Of a DNA stretch of 64,000 bases, positions 1 through 7,897 are shown one piece after another. The stretch is from NCBI GenBank assembly GCA_963705355.1, contig OY970070.1, forward strand, positions 930,001-994,000, read 5' to 3'. Every line of letters begins with the position of its first letter. The first letter of the stretch is position 1. Below the pieces are notes generated by a model. It was not told the DNA's origin. It worked only from the letters and a program-made list of their open reading frames with translations, and ran no database searches. The translations under genes and the position numbers were made by a program. Source of the DNA: COMBO-56-21 sp963705355. Lineage in GTDB: Archaea > Thermoplasmatota > Thermoplasmata > UBA10834.

Positions 1-20
1 GTCTGCCTCAGAGCGCGCAG

Positions 21-866
21 TTACATGGCTTTTGCGACGGCTAACGCCGTTCTTCTTAAGAGGTCTTCATCGACTTTCGAGTTCTCCTTCACGGTTTGCC
101 TGAACTGCTCGAGATTGCCGATTTCCTCCTGATCCAGCATGGATAGTCTATCCTGATCCTTAGTGCCAAATGCGAAGCACAGCTGGTTGCTTGTCAATCC
201 ATGTTTCTGCATTAGAATAGACATGGTGTTCAAGGCATTGTCTCTTACAGTTTTTTCCCTGGCGAACTTGATTATGCAGTCGATGTGACCCCAAGTAAGT
301 GAGAACACGGAATCGTCAGGTCTAGCATCTTTCTTCCACAAATACAGATCCGTGAAGACTTGATGAGCATAGAGACTGTAGCCGGCTTCTCCCCCTCTTT
401 TCGCAAGCATTTCTTGAAGTGAATAGACTGCTCGGCCTGTTTCCTCCACATATTGAATAATACGCTTGCCGTGCTCCCACATTGCAAGTACGGGCTTCTC
501 AGCAAGCTCATTTGTTCTTTGATTGAAGGTTTGATCCTCCCAATCTATCCATTGTCTCTCTTTCTCTTCAGCCTCCCACTTCTTGTCTGCCTCGCTGAGA
601 TCGTCCCCAAACCCAGGTTCATAGTCGAAAGCTTCAATAAAGATGCCCTCGTCCGTGAAGAATCCCTTTTTCTTTGGGCGCAGAAATACTTTTCGCAGCT
701 CTCCTTTCTGGATTCGCCTAATGGTCTCGTTGGTGAGATCTGGTTCCTCACCTCTCAGTATTTCTCGAGCCCAAGACCTTACTGCCTTCTGGCTTTGATT
801 CACCAATTGCTCCGGAACTTCGTGCCTTCCTATCGGAGAGGCGCCCTTTCTCATGCTATTGCACAT
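21..866 (-). CDS. Hypothetical helical protein, partner of GHKL ATPase (DUF1016-N-like middle region)
   Basis: A 281-residue protein whose start overlaps the end of the upstream GHKL-type ATPase gene by 11 bp, so the two are almost certainly co-translated. The N-terminal third is charged. Residues about 130-220 are helical and contain the string LTWGHIDCIIKFAREKTVRD, which resembles the winged-helix N domain of DUF1016/YhcG proteins (pattern l-tWsHy-li--a-e--Rd). No catalytic motif is evident, and there is no signal peptide or membrane segment. It may be a DNA-binding or adaptor subunit of a two-gene defence module. The family link is a visual guess; the coding call itself is solid. Confidence 0.75.
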   Translation of the reverse strand: MCNSMRKGASPIGRHEVPEQLVNQSQKAVRSWAREILRGEEPDLTNETIRRIQKGELRKVFLRPKKKGFFTDEGIFIEAFDYEPGFGDDLSEADKKWEAEEKERQWIDWEDQTFNQRTNELAEKPVLAMWEHGKRIIQYVEETGRAVYSLQEMLAKRGGEAGYSLYAHQVFTDLYLWKKDARPDDSVFSLTWGHIDCIIKFAREKTVRDNALNTMSILMQKHGLTSNQLCFAFGTKDQDRLSMLDQEEIGNLEQFRQTVKENSKVDEDLLRRTALAVAKAM

Positions 867-2886
867 CCAGTTGTTCCACCACTTTTCTGACGAGTTTGGC
901 TTTCAGTTGTTCTAGTTCGACCATCTTGTTTTTCACATCTTCGGCAAACCATTCCTCTCTCTCGCCAGCATCATCATCAGCCTTGATTTCCAGCATTTTC
1001 TCAGCAATAACCTCCACAACGATAGGCCAATATCCTTTTCGACCCTTGGCATATTCCATCGAGAACTCAAGGCGCCGTCCTTTTCGATTCACGAACGCAA
1101 TCGCTTGGCCTCTATCAACATACGCCTCGAGAGAGTCTTTGTGCTCGGGTTTCTTGAACCACTGAATCGCGGCCAATCCAAACGAGCCCTCTCCTCCGCC
1201 TGTCCCCTCCTCATCCTTAGGTTCCCCCGCTCCTGATCGCCTTCTTATTGGCTTTCTTGGCTCAAGTTCGCAATAGAGTAGTCGACGCATCTTGATGGGA
1301 TTTCCTCCATTGTCAACCAAAGGTTGCTTTTCTCTGTCAAACAGGCTTATCTGAATCCAATGAACGCCCGGCGGTTGATGTGGCTCAAAGGAAACGAAGG
1401 AATCGATTTCCTTCGTGTCCGGATCTTCAGGCGTGCCAGCGTGCATGACCACACCTTCCTCGTTGAATTGGACAACAACTGGCGTCGGGTCGAAATGTTC
1501 GATGTTTGCTATTACCAAGGTCTCCGCTGCAGTAGGATTCTTGATCACAACCTTTATTGGTGCCTTCACTCCTCGCTCGTACCTCCGATTGTCGAATTCT
1601 ATTCGACTCAGGTACACATAGTCTTTCGGAGAGGTCTCGACTTTCCTGCTTTGAGAGACACTCTCCTTGCCGAAAAAACCGAATTCAGGCACATCCTCAA
1701 GCGCCTTGTTAAGTACTGCGAGTATCTCCATGGCTTCTTCATGTTCCTTTTCAGTGACCCTCTCGCCGCCAGCCCGGAGAAATGGTTGGACAAAGTCCTT
1801 GATGATTATACGCAGTTCTCGACGAACCGCCTTATATGTTTGATGACTCCATTGGTAGCCAGTATGCTGTGCGTTCTCAGCTTCTCGTAGGAATGGTTCC
1901 TCGGAAGAACACATTGCATCACAAAATCCAAAAATCCTTTTTCTAATTGCCTCCGGGATCTCCTCCGGGAAATCGACAAACCTTGTGATAGTCTGCTTCC
2001 CGTTTTTCACTATCGCTATGCCTCTTCTCCTGTCTTCTTCAGGAAAGGGTTTCTTGGCCAAGCATATGTTGAGATTCCTAAGTTCCCCTAGTCGTTGGTT
2101 CTTGCTTCGTATGACTACCGAGTTCTTCACTAGATGGGCTCTTTCTAGGCCCTGTGAGGAGTCTAGATCAGGAGTCTCGGGAGGATGCACAACGTATCGT
2201 TCAGATTCTCCTTCCTTCTCCAAAATGTACTGAATAATGGCACCCTGACGAAGCAGTCGGAACCACCTTTCTTGAAGCTCCTTTATTACGTCCTTTGGTT
2301 CGATCAACTGCTCATGAACAGGATCTGTAATATCATATGAAACCAACTCAGAGCCAGGGGCTGAGAGTTCTCTGTCGAATTCAGGCGCAGATCTCCATTG
2401 CCAATCGCCTCCCACTCTTTCCCAGACAGACGCGAAGTGTCGTTTGTCTGGCAGAGTCGTTCTCACGACCATTCTAGTTCCTGAGAGGAGTTGGAGGGCC
2501 TTTCCCATGCCTCTCGATCCCAGGGCCGTTCCGCCCTTCGCAGTATATCCCATGTTGTGGAAGCATCCCCATGAGCATTCCGAGTTGGTGCATTCTGAAC
2601 CATCAGGTCTTATCCCCCATGTGCATTCACGGCAATGACCCATCCCGAGAGTGTTGAAGTCCCGATAGTGCAAGACTCTTTTGTCTGCATCATACTTTAT
2701 TACGATCTTCATATCTTTCGCTGGGATCTCTGCTCGGTAGGCATCGAAGCTGTTCTGTCCGTTCTCCTGGAGTATTCCAAATGCGTGCGAGTCATAGGAA
2801 TCTACATAGCCTTTCCACACATGGTGCTTGTTCACCTGCGGAGTGTGCCACTTGTAGCTACCCTCCGCTTCTCCTGAATCTCCCAT
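856..2886 (-). CDS. GHKL/MORC-like ATPase with cysteine-cluster insertion
   Basis: The N-terminal region carries the signatures of a GHKL (Hsp90/histidine-kinase/MutL) ATPase. An N-box-like ILQENGQNSFDA lies at residues 38-49 with the Mg-coordinating Asn, a degenerate D-box (DFNTLGMG) near 76-83, and a glycine-rich lid GSRGMGKAL near 123. Between the D-box and the lid sits a cysteine-rich insertion (Cys 85, 88, 99, 104, 108 plus flanking His), probably a metal-binding knuckle. The C-terminal third is charged and lacks a known enzyme signature. The ATG at 2886 was chosen because GGCGGTGG precedes it; a TTG 27 nt upstream is also possible. MORC-like ATPases are recurrent in prokaryotic conflict systems, and the neighbours are restriction and defence genes. 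Exact family unknown. Confidence 0.82.
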   Translation of the reverse strand: MGDSGEAEGSYKWHTPQVNKHHVWKGYVDSYDSHAFGILQENGQNSFDAYRAEIPAKDMKIVIKYDADKRVLHYRDFNTLGMGHCRECTWGIRPDGSECTNSECSWGCFHNMGYTAKGGTALGSRGMGKALQLLSGTRMVVRTTLPDKRHFASVWERVGGDWQWRSAPEFDRELSAPGSELVSYDITDPVHEQLIEPKDVIKELQERWFRLLRQGAIIQYILEKEGESERYVVHPPETPDLDSSQGLERAHLVKNSVVIRSKNQRLGELRNLNICLAKKPFPEEDRRRGIAIVKNGKQTITRFVDFPEEIPEAIRKRIFGFCDAMCSSEEPFLREAENAQHTGYQWSHQTYKAVRRELRIIIKDFVQPFLRAGGERVTEKEHEEAMEILAVLNKALEDVPEFGFFGKESVSQSRKVETSPKDYVYLSRIEFDNRRYERGVKAPIKVVIKNPTAAETLVIANIEHFDPTPVVVQFNEEGVVMHAGTPEDPDTKEIDSFVSFEPHQPPGVHWIQISLFDREKQPLVDNGGNPIKMRRLLYCELEPRKPIRRRSGAGEPKDEEGTGGGEGSFGLAAIQWFKKPEHKDSLEAYVDRGQAIAFVNRKGRRLEFSMEYAKGRKGYWPIVVEVIAEKMLEIKADDDAGEREEWFAEDVKNKMVELEQLKAKLVRKVVEQLDVQ

Positions 2887-3204
2887 TCCACCACCGCCTG
2901 ACTGGAGATTCAAGTGCTGAATATTTGAATATTGCCTGAAGGGATTCTGTGCAAATCATCCCTACCAAGTTCTCTGACCGTCGTGCCACAGACGGGCAGC
3001 TCGACACTCGCTGGATCAAGAGCAAGAAGAATGGAAAATTCGAAACCCAGTCATCTCTTCATGACGAAGGCAACCCTAAAGTAAAGAGAGGATGCAAGAG
3101 AATCCTGTCTGTTGCTCGCCCCGGGTTGGCACCTGCGAGTACGTCCTTATCAGACTCTTGGTTCAAATCCGATAGACAATAAGCCAATGCTGGACATTTG
3201 TTAC
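2887..3204. other. Intergenic region between two defence operons
   Basis: No convincing gene. Near 3160-3180 there is a T-arm-like GGTTCAAATCC, a motif that recurs in other intergenic regions of this window. A 77-codon frame on the plus strand shows no recognisable protein features and was not called. Confidence 0.5.
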
Positions 3205-3894
3205 TCACTCAATTCGATCCTTCTTGGAGATGTTGCATCTTGAGCAGAGAAGTTGTACGTTGGCCGCCAAGAGAGATGAACCTCCTTTCGAATAAGGTAT
3301 GATATGGTCAAAGTGAAGGTTCTTGGTGCTCCCACAGAGCACACACCGGCCCTTGTCTCTCTTCCAGACCTCGACCTTGACAAAAGACGGGATAATCCGC
3401 GTGTGTTCTTGTTCGGACCCCTTGGCCAGCAGGGGATCCGTTCCTTCGACTATCTCTAGTCGATACTTGAAGACCTGCCTGTTTCCGCTTCCCTCCTGCC
3501 AAGCGTCCAGTAGCCTGAAATGGCCATTGTATGCCCAGATTCCGGCGCGGACCTTCTCGTAAACTCTCACAAGCTCCGATTCCTGTTCGCCACGCTTATA
3601 TCTCGAAGCCGTCTCATAGAACAGTCCATTCTGCGTTAGCTTGCCATCGATCGACATCGGCTGATCCAGGGTCTTCGGGTCAGTCACACCGCCTCTTCTG
3701 GGCATGTCATGTCCCTCATAGATCAGGACCCGCCCATTTTCTTCGACCCTATCCGCATAGGGGGCTCCTCTCCTAAGACTCATGAGCAGTACGCTGACCT
3801 TGCCGTGCAACCTGAAATTCATCCCCTTCTGGAGCATGGACCTCTCTTGGCCGCACATATCCCAATAAGAGATCACATCTCCAACCTTGATCAT
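3205..3894 (-). CDS. SRA (YDG)-HNH endonuclease, probably modification-dependent
   Basis: Residues 1-150 match the SRA/YDG fold: YADRVEENGRVLIYEGHD near 46-63, then DPKTLDQPM, GLFYETA, and VRVYEKVRAGIWAYNGHFRLLDAW near 109-132. This fold flips out and reads 5-methyl- or hydroxymethyl-cytosine. Residues 170-229 are an HNH nuclease with zinc ligands C184/C187 and C217/C220, catalytic DH at 196-197 and N212/N221. SRA-HNH fusions are known as type IV restriction enzymes that cut modified DNA. The gene lies 21 bp downstream of a BglII-like endonuclease gene on the same strand, so the two probably form one operon. No DNA methyltransferase is visible nearby. Confidence 0.9.
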   Translation of the reverse strand: MIKVGDVISYWDMCGQERSMLQKGMNFRLHGKVSVLLMSLRRGAPYADRVEENGRVLIYEGHDMPRRGGVTDPKTLDQPMSIDGKLTQNGLFYETASRYKRGEQESELVRVYEKVRAGIWAYNGHFRLLDAWQEGSGNRQVFKYRLEIVEGTDPLLAKGSEQEHTRIIPSFVKVEVWKRDKGRCVLCGSTKNLHFDHIIPYSKGGSSLLAANVQLLCSRCNISKKDRIE

Positions 3895-3915
3895 ACAATA
3901 ACCCCGGACAAAGAA

Positions 3916-4422
3916 TCAAACGTCTATCCCGATCGCGTAGATCGGAACCTGGATAGCGCTCTTGAAGTGCGGCAGATATCGCACAACTTTCTCGAAGGTC
4001 AGGCTTCCTTCCCAGTTTTGGTTGAATTCGGCTTTCATTCTCTTCTGGAACTCTCTCGTTGTCGTTATGTAGACGCCAAGATCGATCTTGTTGATGCCTG
4101 AGTAGGAGGCGACCTGGAACTTGAGCAGGTCAATCCCAAGGAAGGACGAATGTCCAAACTCGACTTCGATTCCAATCCTTTCCTTCAAGAAGTCCATCCG
4201 TGCACTCGGATCGCCTTGCTCGTCGAATACAGCAGGCTGGTCTTCCCAGCCCTTCTCAACGAATGATTTCCTCAGCACTTCATTGAAATGAGGGCGAGAA
4301 AGGGTCTGGATCTCAACTGCCTGATATGCCAGAACGGCTTCTATCTCCTTCTTGATAGACAGCTTGGCATTAAGGACCTCGTCAGCGAATCTGTAGGAAT
4401 ACGTGACGAACCTCAAGATCAA
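3916..4422 (-). CDS. BglII/BstYI-family type II restriction endonuclease
   Basis: A 168-residue protein, shorter than BglII. The start resembles the BglII N-terminus (YSYRFADEVLN then KKEIEAVL). The active-site stretch MDFLKERIGIEVEFGHSSF carries the Asp and the Glu that match BglII Asp84 and Glu93. The residue equivalent to BglII Gln95 is a second Glu here (EVE instead of EVQ). The start is a TTG with only a weak ribosome site. The gene is transcribed towards the SRA-HNH gene and divergently from an AbrB-like gene across a palindromic operator. Type II enzymes normally need a protective methyltransferase, and none is present in the window. A BglII site (AGATCT) lies at 4450-4455, probably by chance. 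Confidence 0.85.
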   Translation of the reverse strand: MILRFVTYSYRFADEVLNAKLSIKKEIEAVLAYQAVEIQTLSRPHFNEVLRKSFVEKGWEDQPAVFDEQGDPSARMDFLKERIGIEVEFGHSSFLGIDLLKFQVASYSGINKIDLGVYITTTREFQKRMKAEFNQNWEGSLTFEKVVRYLPHFKSAIQVPIYAIGIDV

Positions 4423-4460
4423 TTCCCTTCGACCTGGACGCGGAGAAGGAGATCTGTAGG

Positions 4461-4483
4461 TTTGTGTACATTATGTACACAAA
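4461..4483. promoter_or_regulatory. 23-bp perfect palindrome, likely operator between divergent genes
   Basis: Half-site TTTGTGTACAT, one central T, then the exact reverse complement. A further partial site containing ATGTACAT follows at about 4490-4498. It lies between the BglII-like gene (start 4422) and the AbrB-like gene (start 4517), as expected for an operator that controls both. The likely binder is the AbrB-like protein (inference). Confidence 0.75.
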
Positions 4484-4516
4484 TGATCTTATGTACATCA
4501 TGAATCACTGAAAACG

Positions 4517-4699
4517 ATGGCCAACGCGCAGATCATCAGAGCGAGAAAGCATCCGGGCTCGAACTCGCTTGACATAACAGTCCCGTCGAAGATCTGCACC
4601 AACTACGACATCGTACCCGGAGACGTTTTTGAAGTTGAGGCTGTCCTTGACCGCAGTGAAGTCAAAATCACCTACAAGAGAGTCTACAGAAAGAGATAG
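4517..4699 (+). CDS. AbrB/SpoVT-like (MazE fold) DNA-binding protein
   Basis: A 60-residue basic protein with the swapped-hairpin pattern of AbrB-type regulators: RKHPGSNSLDITVPSKICTNYDIVPGDVFEVEAV. The core elements are a SLxxTVPxxI-type strand followed by the ypGDxfeV turn. The ATG follows directly on the palindrome at 4461-4483 and a half-site. Proteins of this type act as transcription factors or as antitoxins. No toxin gene follows, because the next gene is on the opposite strand, so an autoregulatory repressor of the divergent restriction operon is the simplest reading. Confidence 0.85.
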   Translation: MANAQIIRARKHPGSNSLDITVPSKICTNYDIVPGDVFEVEAVLDRSEVKITYKRVYRKR

Positions 4700-4720
4700 G
4701 CGATGCATGATCCAGCTGAG

Positions 4721-6604
4721 CTATCCTTGACCAGGCCCTTCGATTCTTGACTTGAAGAATCGCTCCGTATCCTTGTCCATGAAGTGAACGTAGCACCCCT
4801 TCATCCCTCTAGTTAGGAGCACGCGATACGTGTTCTTAACGAGGTCAGTGAATCTGCCCTTCGATCTCTTGACCACAGAGTCGTGACTGTGCTCAAGTTG
4901 GCCCCGCCAATTCTGTGCATCAAGGTCGTGGACCAAATCGTTGCCAAAGATGACTCCAGCATAGTCAAACTCAAACCCCTGTGCAGTGTAGATGCAACCG
5001 ACTTGATGAATGCCATTTGGATCATGGGCCCAGGTCACCGCCTTCGGGATGCCCTTCGCGAGCTTCCTTGCCTCCGGTCTGGCGTTCCACGGTCGCCTAT
5101 ACGCGCCTATTACCACGTCCTCCACAAGCGTTCCATCCGGCCTTGGATCCGACCACGGCCAGCAGAAGCCCGCCGTCATCCTTCCTGTGTGCCCCTCCGC
5201 CACCCTCTCAAGTATGGCCTTCTCGACCTCCTCAGGGCTCTTCATTATTCTGAAATCGAACTCCTCCCTCTGGCTCCAGAGCGCGTTCGCCGTTCTCTCT
5301 ATTCCCAGGGTGTTGTTGACCCAGTTGACGAATGCCTCTGACCCAGCGCACCTGAACTGCGTCTCGAGCTCGTACTCATAGACACTACACTCAAGCCTAT
5401 TTGCGCACTCCTTGATGTACTTGACCGACCCGATCTCCCCTGGCCTCACCACCTGGTGGTCGTCGATGAAAAACACGCTCACCTTCGCAGCGCGCATCAG
5501 CTCGTCTATCTGAGGGACCGGAGATCTCCTCTCCTTCGACGTGAACCTGCTACTGCTGTTCTCCCGGATCCTGTGCGCCTCGTCCGCCAGGAGCACGTCG
5601 ATCGAGTTGTAGTCCGCTTCCGTGTAGCTGTTGAAGTACTTGAACTGGACGCCACCCCTCGTCCCGATGACCTTCCTGAGGGTCTCGGTGAACGCCCTCG
5701 AACCCGTGGCGTACTGCGCGTTGTATCCCTTGAGCAGGAGGTCGGCCATCAGGTTGATTGCGATCACGGACTTCCCCGTGCCCGGCCCGCCCTTCACGAC
5801 CATGACCGCCTTCTTCCTGTCATGGAAGCCGCCCTTGGCGCAAACGAAGACCTTGTCGTAGACCACGAGCTGGTCGTCTAGGAGTATGTACTCGGGCTTA
5901 CCCTTGATTACGTTGCCGACGTGGTCCATTAGTTTCTTGCTCGGGCGATACTTGCTCTCTTCGATCCTCTGGAGGGTTTCGAGCCCCTGTCCTTCACTTA
6001 GCCATGAGGTCAGATAGCTCTCTAGGGGACGTACATCGTTCATGGTGTACAGGGGGTTCCTTTCAATTACTGTCCTGAATTTCTCCGAGAAGATAGCGTC
6101 GTCCGTAACGGGACTGTAGTTGTGGAGGTACGTGCAGGCATTGAGCACAACGGGGTTGGAGCCTTCGTAGAAGGCCGTGTGGGTGTCTTCGAGATAACTC
6201 CTGTACTGACCGACCTGCACGGAAGGATGCAGCACTTCCCTTTCGGAACCGCCCACCCATGTGAGGACCTCGTTCTCGCCCTCGGCGGGAGAACACTTGT
6301 CCCATTGCTTGAGCTCGATGATGACCGCGTTGTCCTTCCTTGACTCGTCGCGACCGCACACAAGGCAGTCCAGCCTCTTGGACGTGAGAGGCAGCTGATA
6401 TTCCACCATGACACCGTGATCCACTAGATTGGCGTGCTGGAGGACCATAGATGCGGCTCTGAGGGAATTCCTCCAGGAGTTGATTTCTCCGCCGGAAGGA
6501 TTGAAACCGTATTGCTCGAAGAAAGACCGTCTGAGCTTCTCTGCGATCTGGTTCTGGTAGGTGTCCTCGATGAATTGGGCAGAGGAGCCGGAGTAGAGCC
6601 TCAA
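4721..6604 (-). CDS. DUF2075-type DNA/RNA helicase with N-terminal nuclease-like domain
   Basis: A 627-residue protein. The N-terminal part has a PD-(D/E)xK-like core (RLDCLVCG, then about ten residues later NAVIIELKQW). The C-terminal half is a superfamily 1 ATPase of the DUF2075/Schlafen-like type: Walker A VVKGGPGTGKS near residue 268, Walker B DVLLADEAHRI, a VFFIDDHQVV motif, and a C-terminal YRVLLTRGMKGCYVHF block. Such nuclease-helicase proteins are common in defence islands and are also described as viral-recombinase-like. Translation starts at TTG one base after the stop of the MazG-like gene, so the two are coupled. Target nucleic acid unknown. Confidence 0.9.
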   Translation of the reverse strand: MRLYSGSSAQFIEDTYQNQIAEKLRRSFFEQYGFNPSGGEINSWRNSLRAASMVLQHANLVDHGVMVEYQLPLTSKRLDCLVCGRDESRKDNAVIIELKQWDKCSPAEGENEVLTWVGGSEREVLHPSVQVGQYRSYLEDTHTAFYEGSNPVVLNACTYLHNYSPVTDDAIFSEKFRTVIERNPLYTMNDVRPLESYLTSWLSEGQGLETLQRIEESKYRPSKKLMDHVGNVIKGKPEYILLDDQLVVYDKVFVCAKGGFHDRKKAVMVVKGGPGTGKSVIAINLMADLLLKGYNAQYATGSRAFTETLRKVIGTRGGVQFKYFNSYTEADYNSIDVLLADEAHRIRENSSSRFTSKERRSPVPQIDELMRAAKVSVFFIDDHQVVRPGEIGSVKYIKECANRLECSVYEYELETQFRCAGSEAFVNWVNNTLGIERTANALWSQREEFDFRIMKSPEEVEKAILERVAEGHTGRMTAGFCWPWSDPRPDGTLVEDVVIGAYRRPWNARPEARKLAKGIPKAVTWAHDPNGIHQVGCIYTAQGFEFDYAGVIFGNDLVHDLDAQNWRGQLEHSHDSVVKRSKGRFTDLVKNTYRVLLTRGMKGCYVHFMDKDTERFFKSRIEGPGQG

Positions 6605-6605
6605 C

Positions 6606-7022
6606 CTAATCGTCTCCGTTCTTCGCAGACGGTTTCGAGCGGGTAGAACGTACCTCGTCCCAGTCCTTCGCCTTGGCTACTTCCCCGACTGGGTACTTCA
6701 TCCTGTTCTTCAGAATCTTGTCTAGGAGCACTTCAGACAGGTCGATATCGAGAGCGTTGGCCATGCACGCACTGTAGATAACGATGTCTGCGAGCTCCTC
6801 GCCGATGCGTGCTTTCAGCCCTTTGTCCAGCCTTCCCGTTTCCAGCGGGTCGGGTTTCCATTGGAAAAGCTCCAGGAGTTCGGAGGATTCAATCGCTACC
6901 GAGATCGCTATGTCCTTTGGCTTGTGATACTTCTTCCAGTCTCTCTCTATGACATAGTCATCGACCAGCCGCTGAAATTCTGCAACGCTGAGCTTCTTCT
7001 CCAAATCAATGACCTCCGACAA
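6606..7022 (-). CDS. MazG-like nucleotide pyrophosphohydrolase
   Basis: All-alpha NTP pyrophosphohydrolase of the MazG/dUTPase-like superfamily, 138 residues. The metal-binding motifs are visible as ESSELLELFQW and, about 30 residues later, EELADIVIYSACMAN, giving the EExxE plus ExxD arrangement. Enzymes of this class hydrolyse (d)NTPs to NMP and pyrophosphate, acting as house-cleaning enzymes or as dNTP-depleting defence factors. The gene is directly coupled to the DUF2075-type helicase (stop and next start separated by one base), so the pair probably acts together. The start is a TTG (SEVIDLEKK). Confidence 0.88.
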   Translation of the reverse strand: MSEVIDLEKKLSVAEFQRLVDDYVIERDWKKYHKPKDIAISVAIESSELLELFQWKPDPLETGRLDKGLKARIGEELADIVIYSACMANALDIDLSEVLLDKILKNRMKYPVGEVAKAKDWDEVRSTRSKPSAKNGDD

Positions 7023-7148
7023 GTTCCGTCTCGTGCAGAATCGCCTTGCGCCAGATTAAGCTTTACAGGCGGCTATTATACGCCGACTCTAGAGAGCCAG
7101 CATACTTAAGCTATGCTAACACTGTCTCATAGCGAGGGTGGCGAATGC

Positions 7149-7787
7149 ATGGTTGGGATCATTGGATACGGTGAAGATGCTCTGACATTCTGGGCGCTGA
7201 AGAACCGGTTGGCGGAAATACTAGGGAAATTGGGCGACGAGTCAAAGCAATCCGACTGCACCGTTTTCTACAGACCTAGTTTTGGACGAGGCGGTAGCAG
7301 AACAGCGAATTTCGGCGAGTTCGATGGCATCGTCTCAACTAAGACCTGCGTCTATCTGATCGAAAGCAAATGGGAGGGTTCCGCCAAATCCTCCAAGAAG
7401 GTCTGGCTCTCCAAAGCACAGTTGAACCGGCACGCAATATTCAAGGAGTATTTCGACAAATGGGACAGCTCAGTAGGAATCCCATCGCTCACAGCAAGCG
7501 CTTCAGAATTCCTCACAAGTGTTGATGATAGGAAACTAGTCTCAGAGAAGGATGAGCTAGCGAAGCACTTAGAGTTCGTGCTATCCAGAACGGCCGAAGA
7601 ATCGGATGGTTGTGCCCGGAAGGATTTGCGGAATGTCCTGCTGTTGCTTCATCGTCAGGACGAAGAACCTTGTCCGCTATTGATACCAGAGAACTTCGGA
7701 CCCGTGGTTACAATCAAGTGCTCACCATCCATTGATATCATGGGTAACAGCTGGTTCTTCGAGATGGATGCCGTTTCGGCAAAGTAA
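7149..7787 (+). CDS. Putative PD-(D/E)xK nuclease next to a reverse transcriptase
   Basis: About 212 residues with the pattern FGEFDGIVS, then YLIESKWEGS after about ten residues, matching a D-(x)n-ExK restriction-fold active site. No known family name recognised. The ATG at 7149 is preceded by GAGGGTGG; an ATG at 7113 would add 12 residues. The reverse transcriptase gene starts 110 bp downstream on the same strand, so the two may form one unit. Both have visibly more A+T-rich codon use than housekeeping genes to the right, consistent with transfer. Confidence 0.75.
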   Translation: MVGIIGYGEDALTFWALKNRLAEILGKLGDESKQSDCTVFYRPSFGRGGSRTANFGEFDGIVSTKTCVYLIESKWEGSAKSSKKVWLSKAQLNRHAIFKEYFDKWDSSVGIPSLTASASEFLTSVDDRKLVSEKDELAKHLEFVLSRTAEESDGCARKDLRNVLLLLHRQDEEPCPLLIPENFGPVVTIKCSPSIDIMGNSWFFEMDAVSAK

Positions 7788-7897
7788 CCTCCTAAGTAAG
7801 GACTGGCCAGGCGTATCATCCCACACAAGGCTCAAATAAGGAAGTTACTATCCCATAGCATCGACGCGCTTTTTGGGGGGCGGTCGAAGGTGGTCGA

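Noticed and set aside
4450..4455. AGATCT site beside the BglII-like gene as functionally meaningful
   Set aside because: A single 6-bp site is expected by chance and the enzyme's specificity is unknown.
5456..5881. Long plus-strand frames opposite the DUF2075 gene
   Set aside because: Antisense shadows of a strongly supported gene, with Arg/Pro-rich composition and no motifs.
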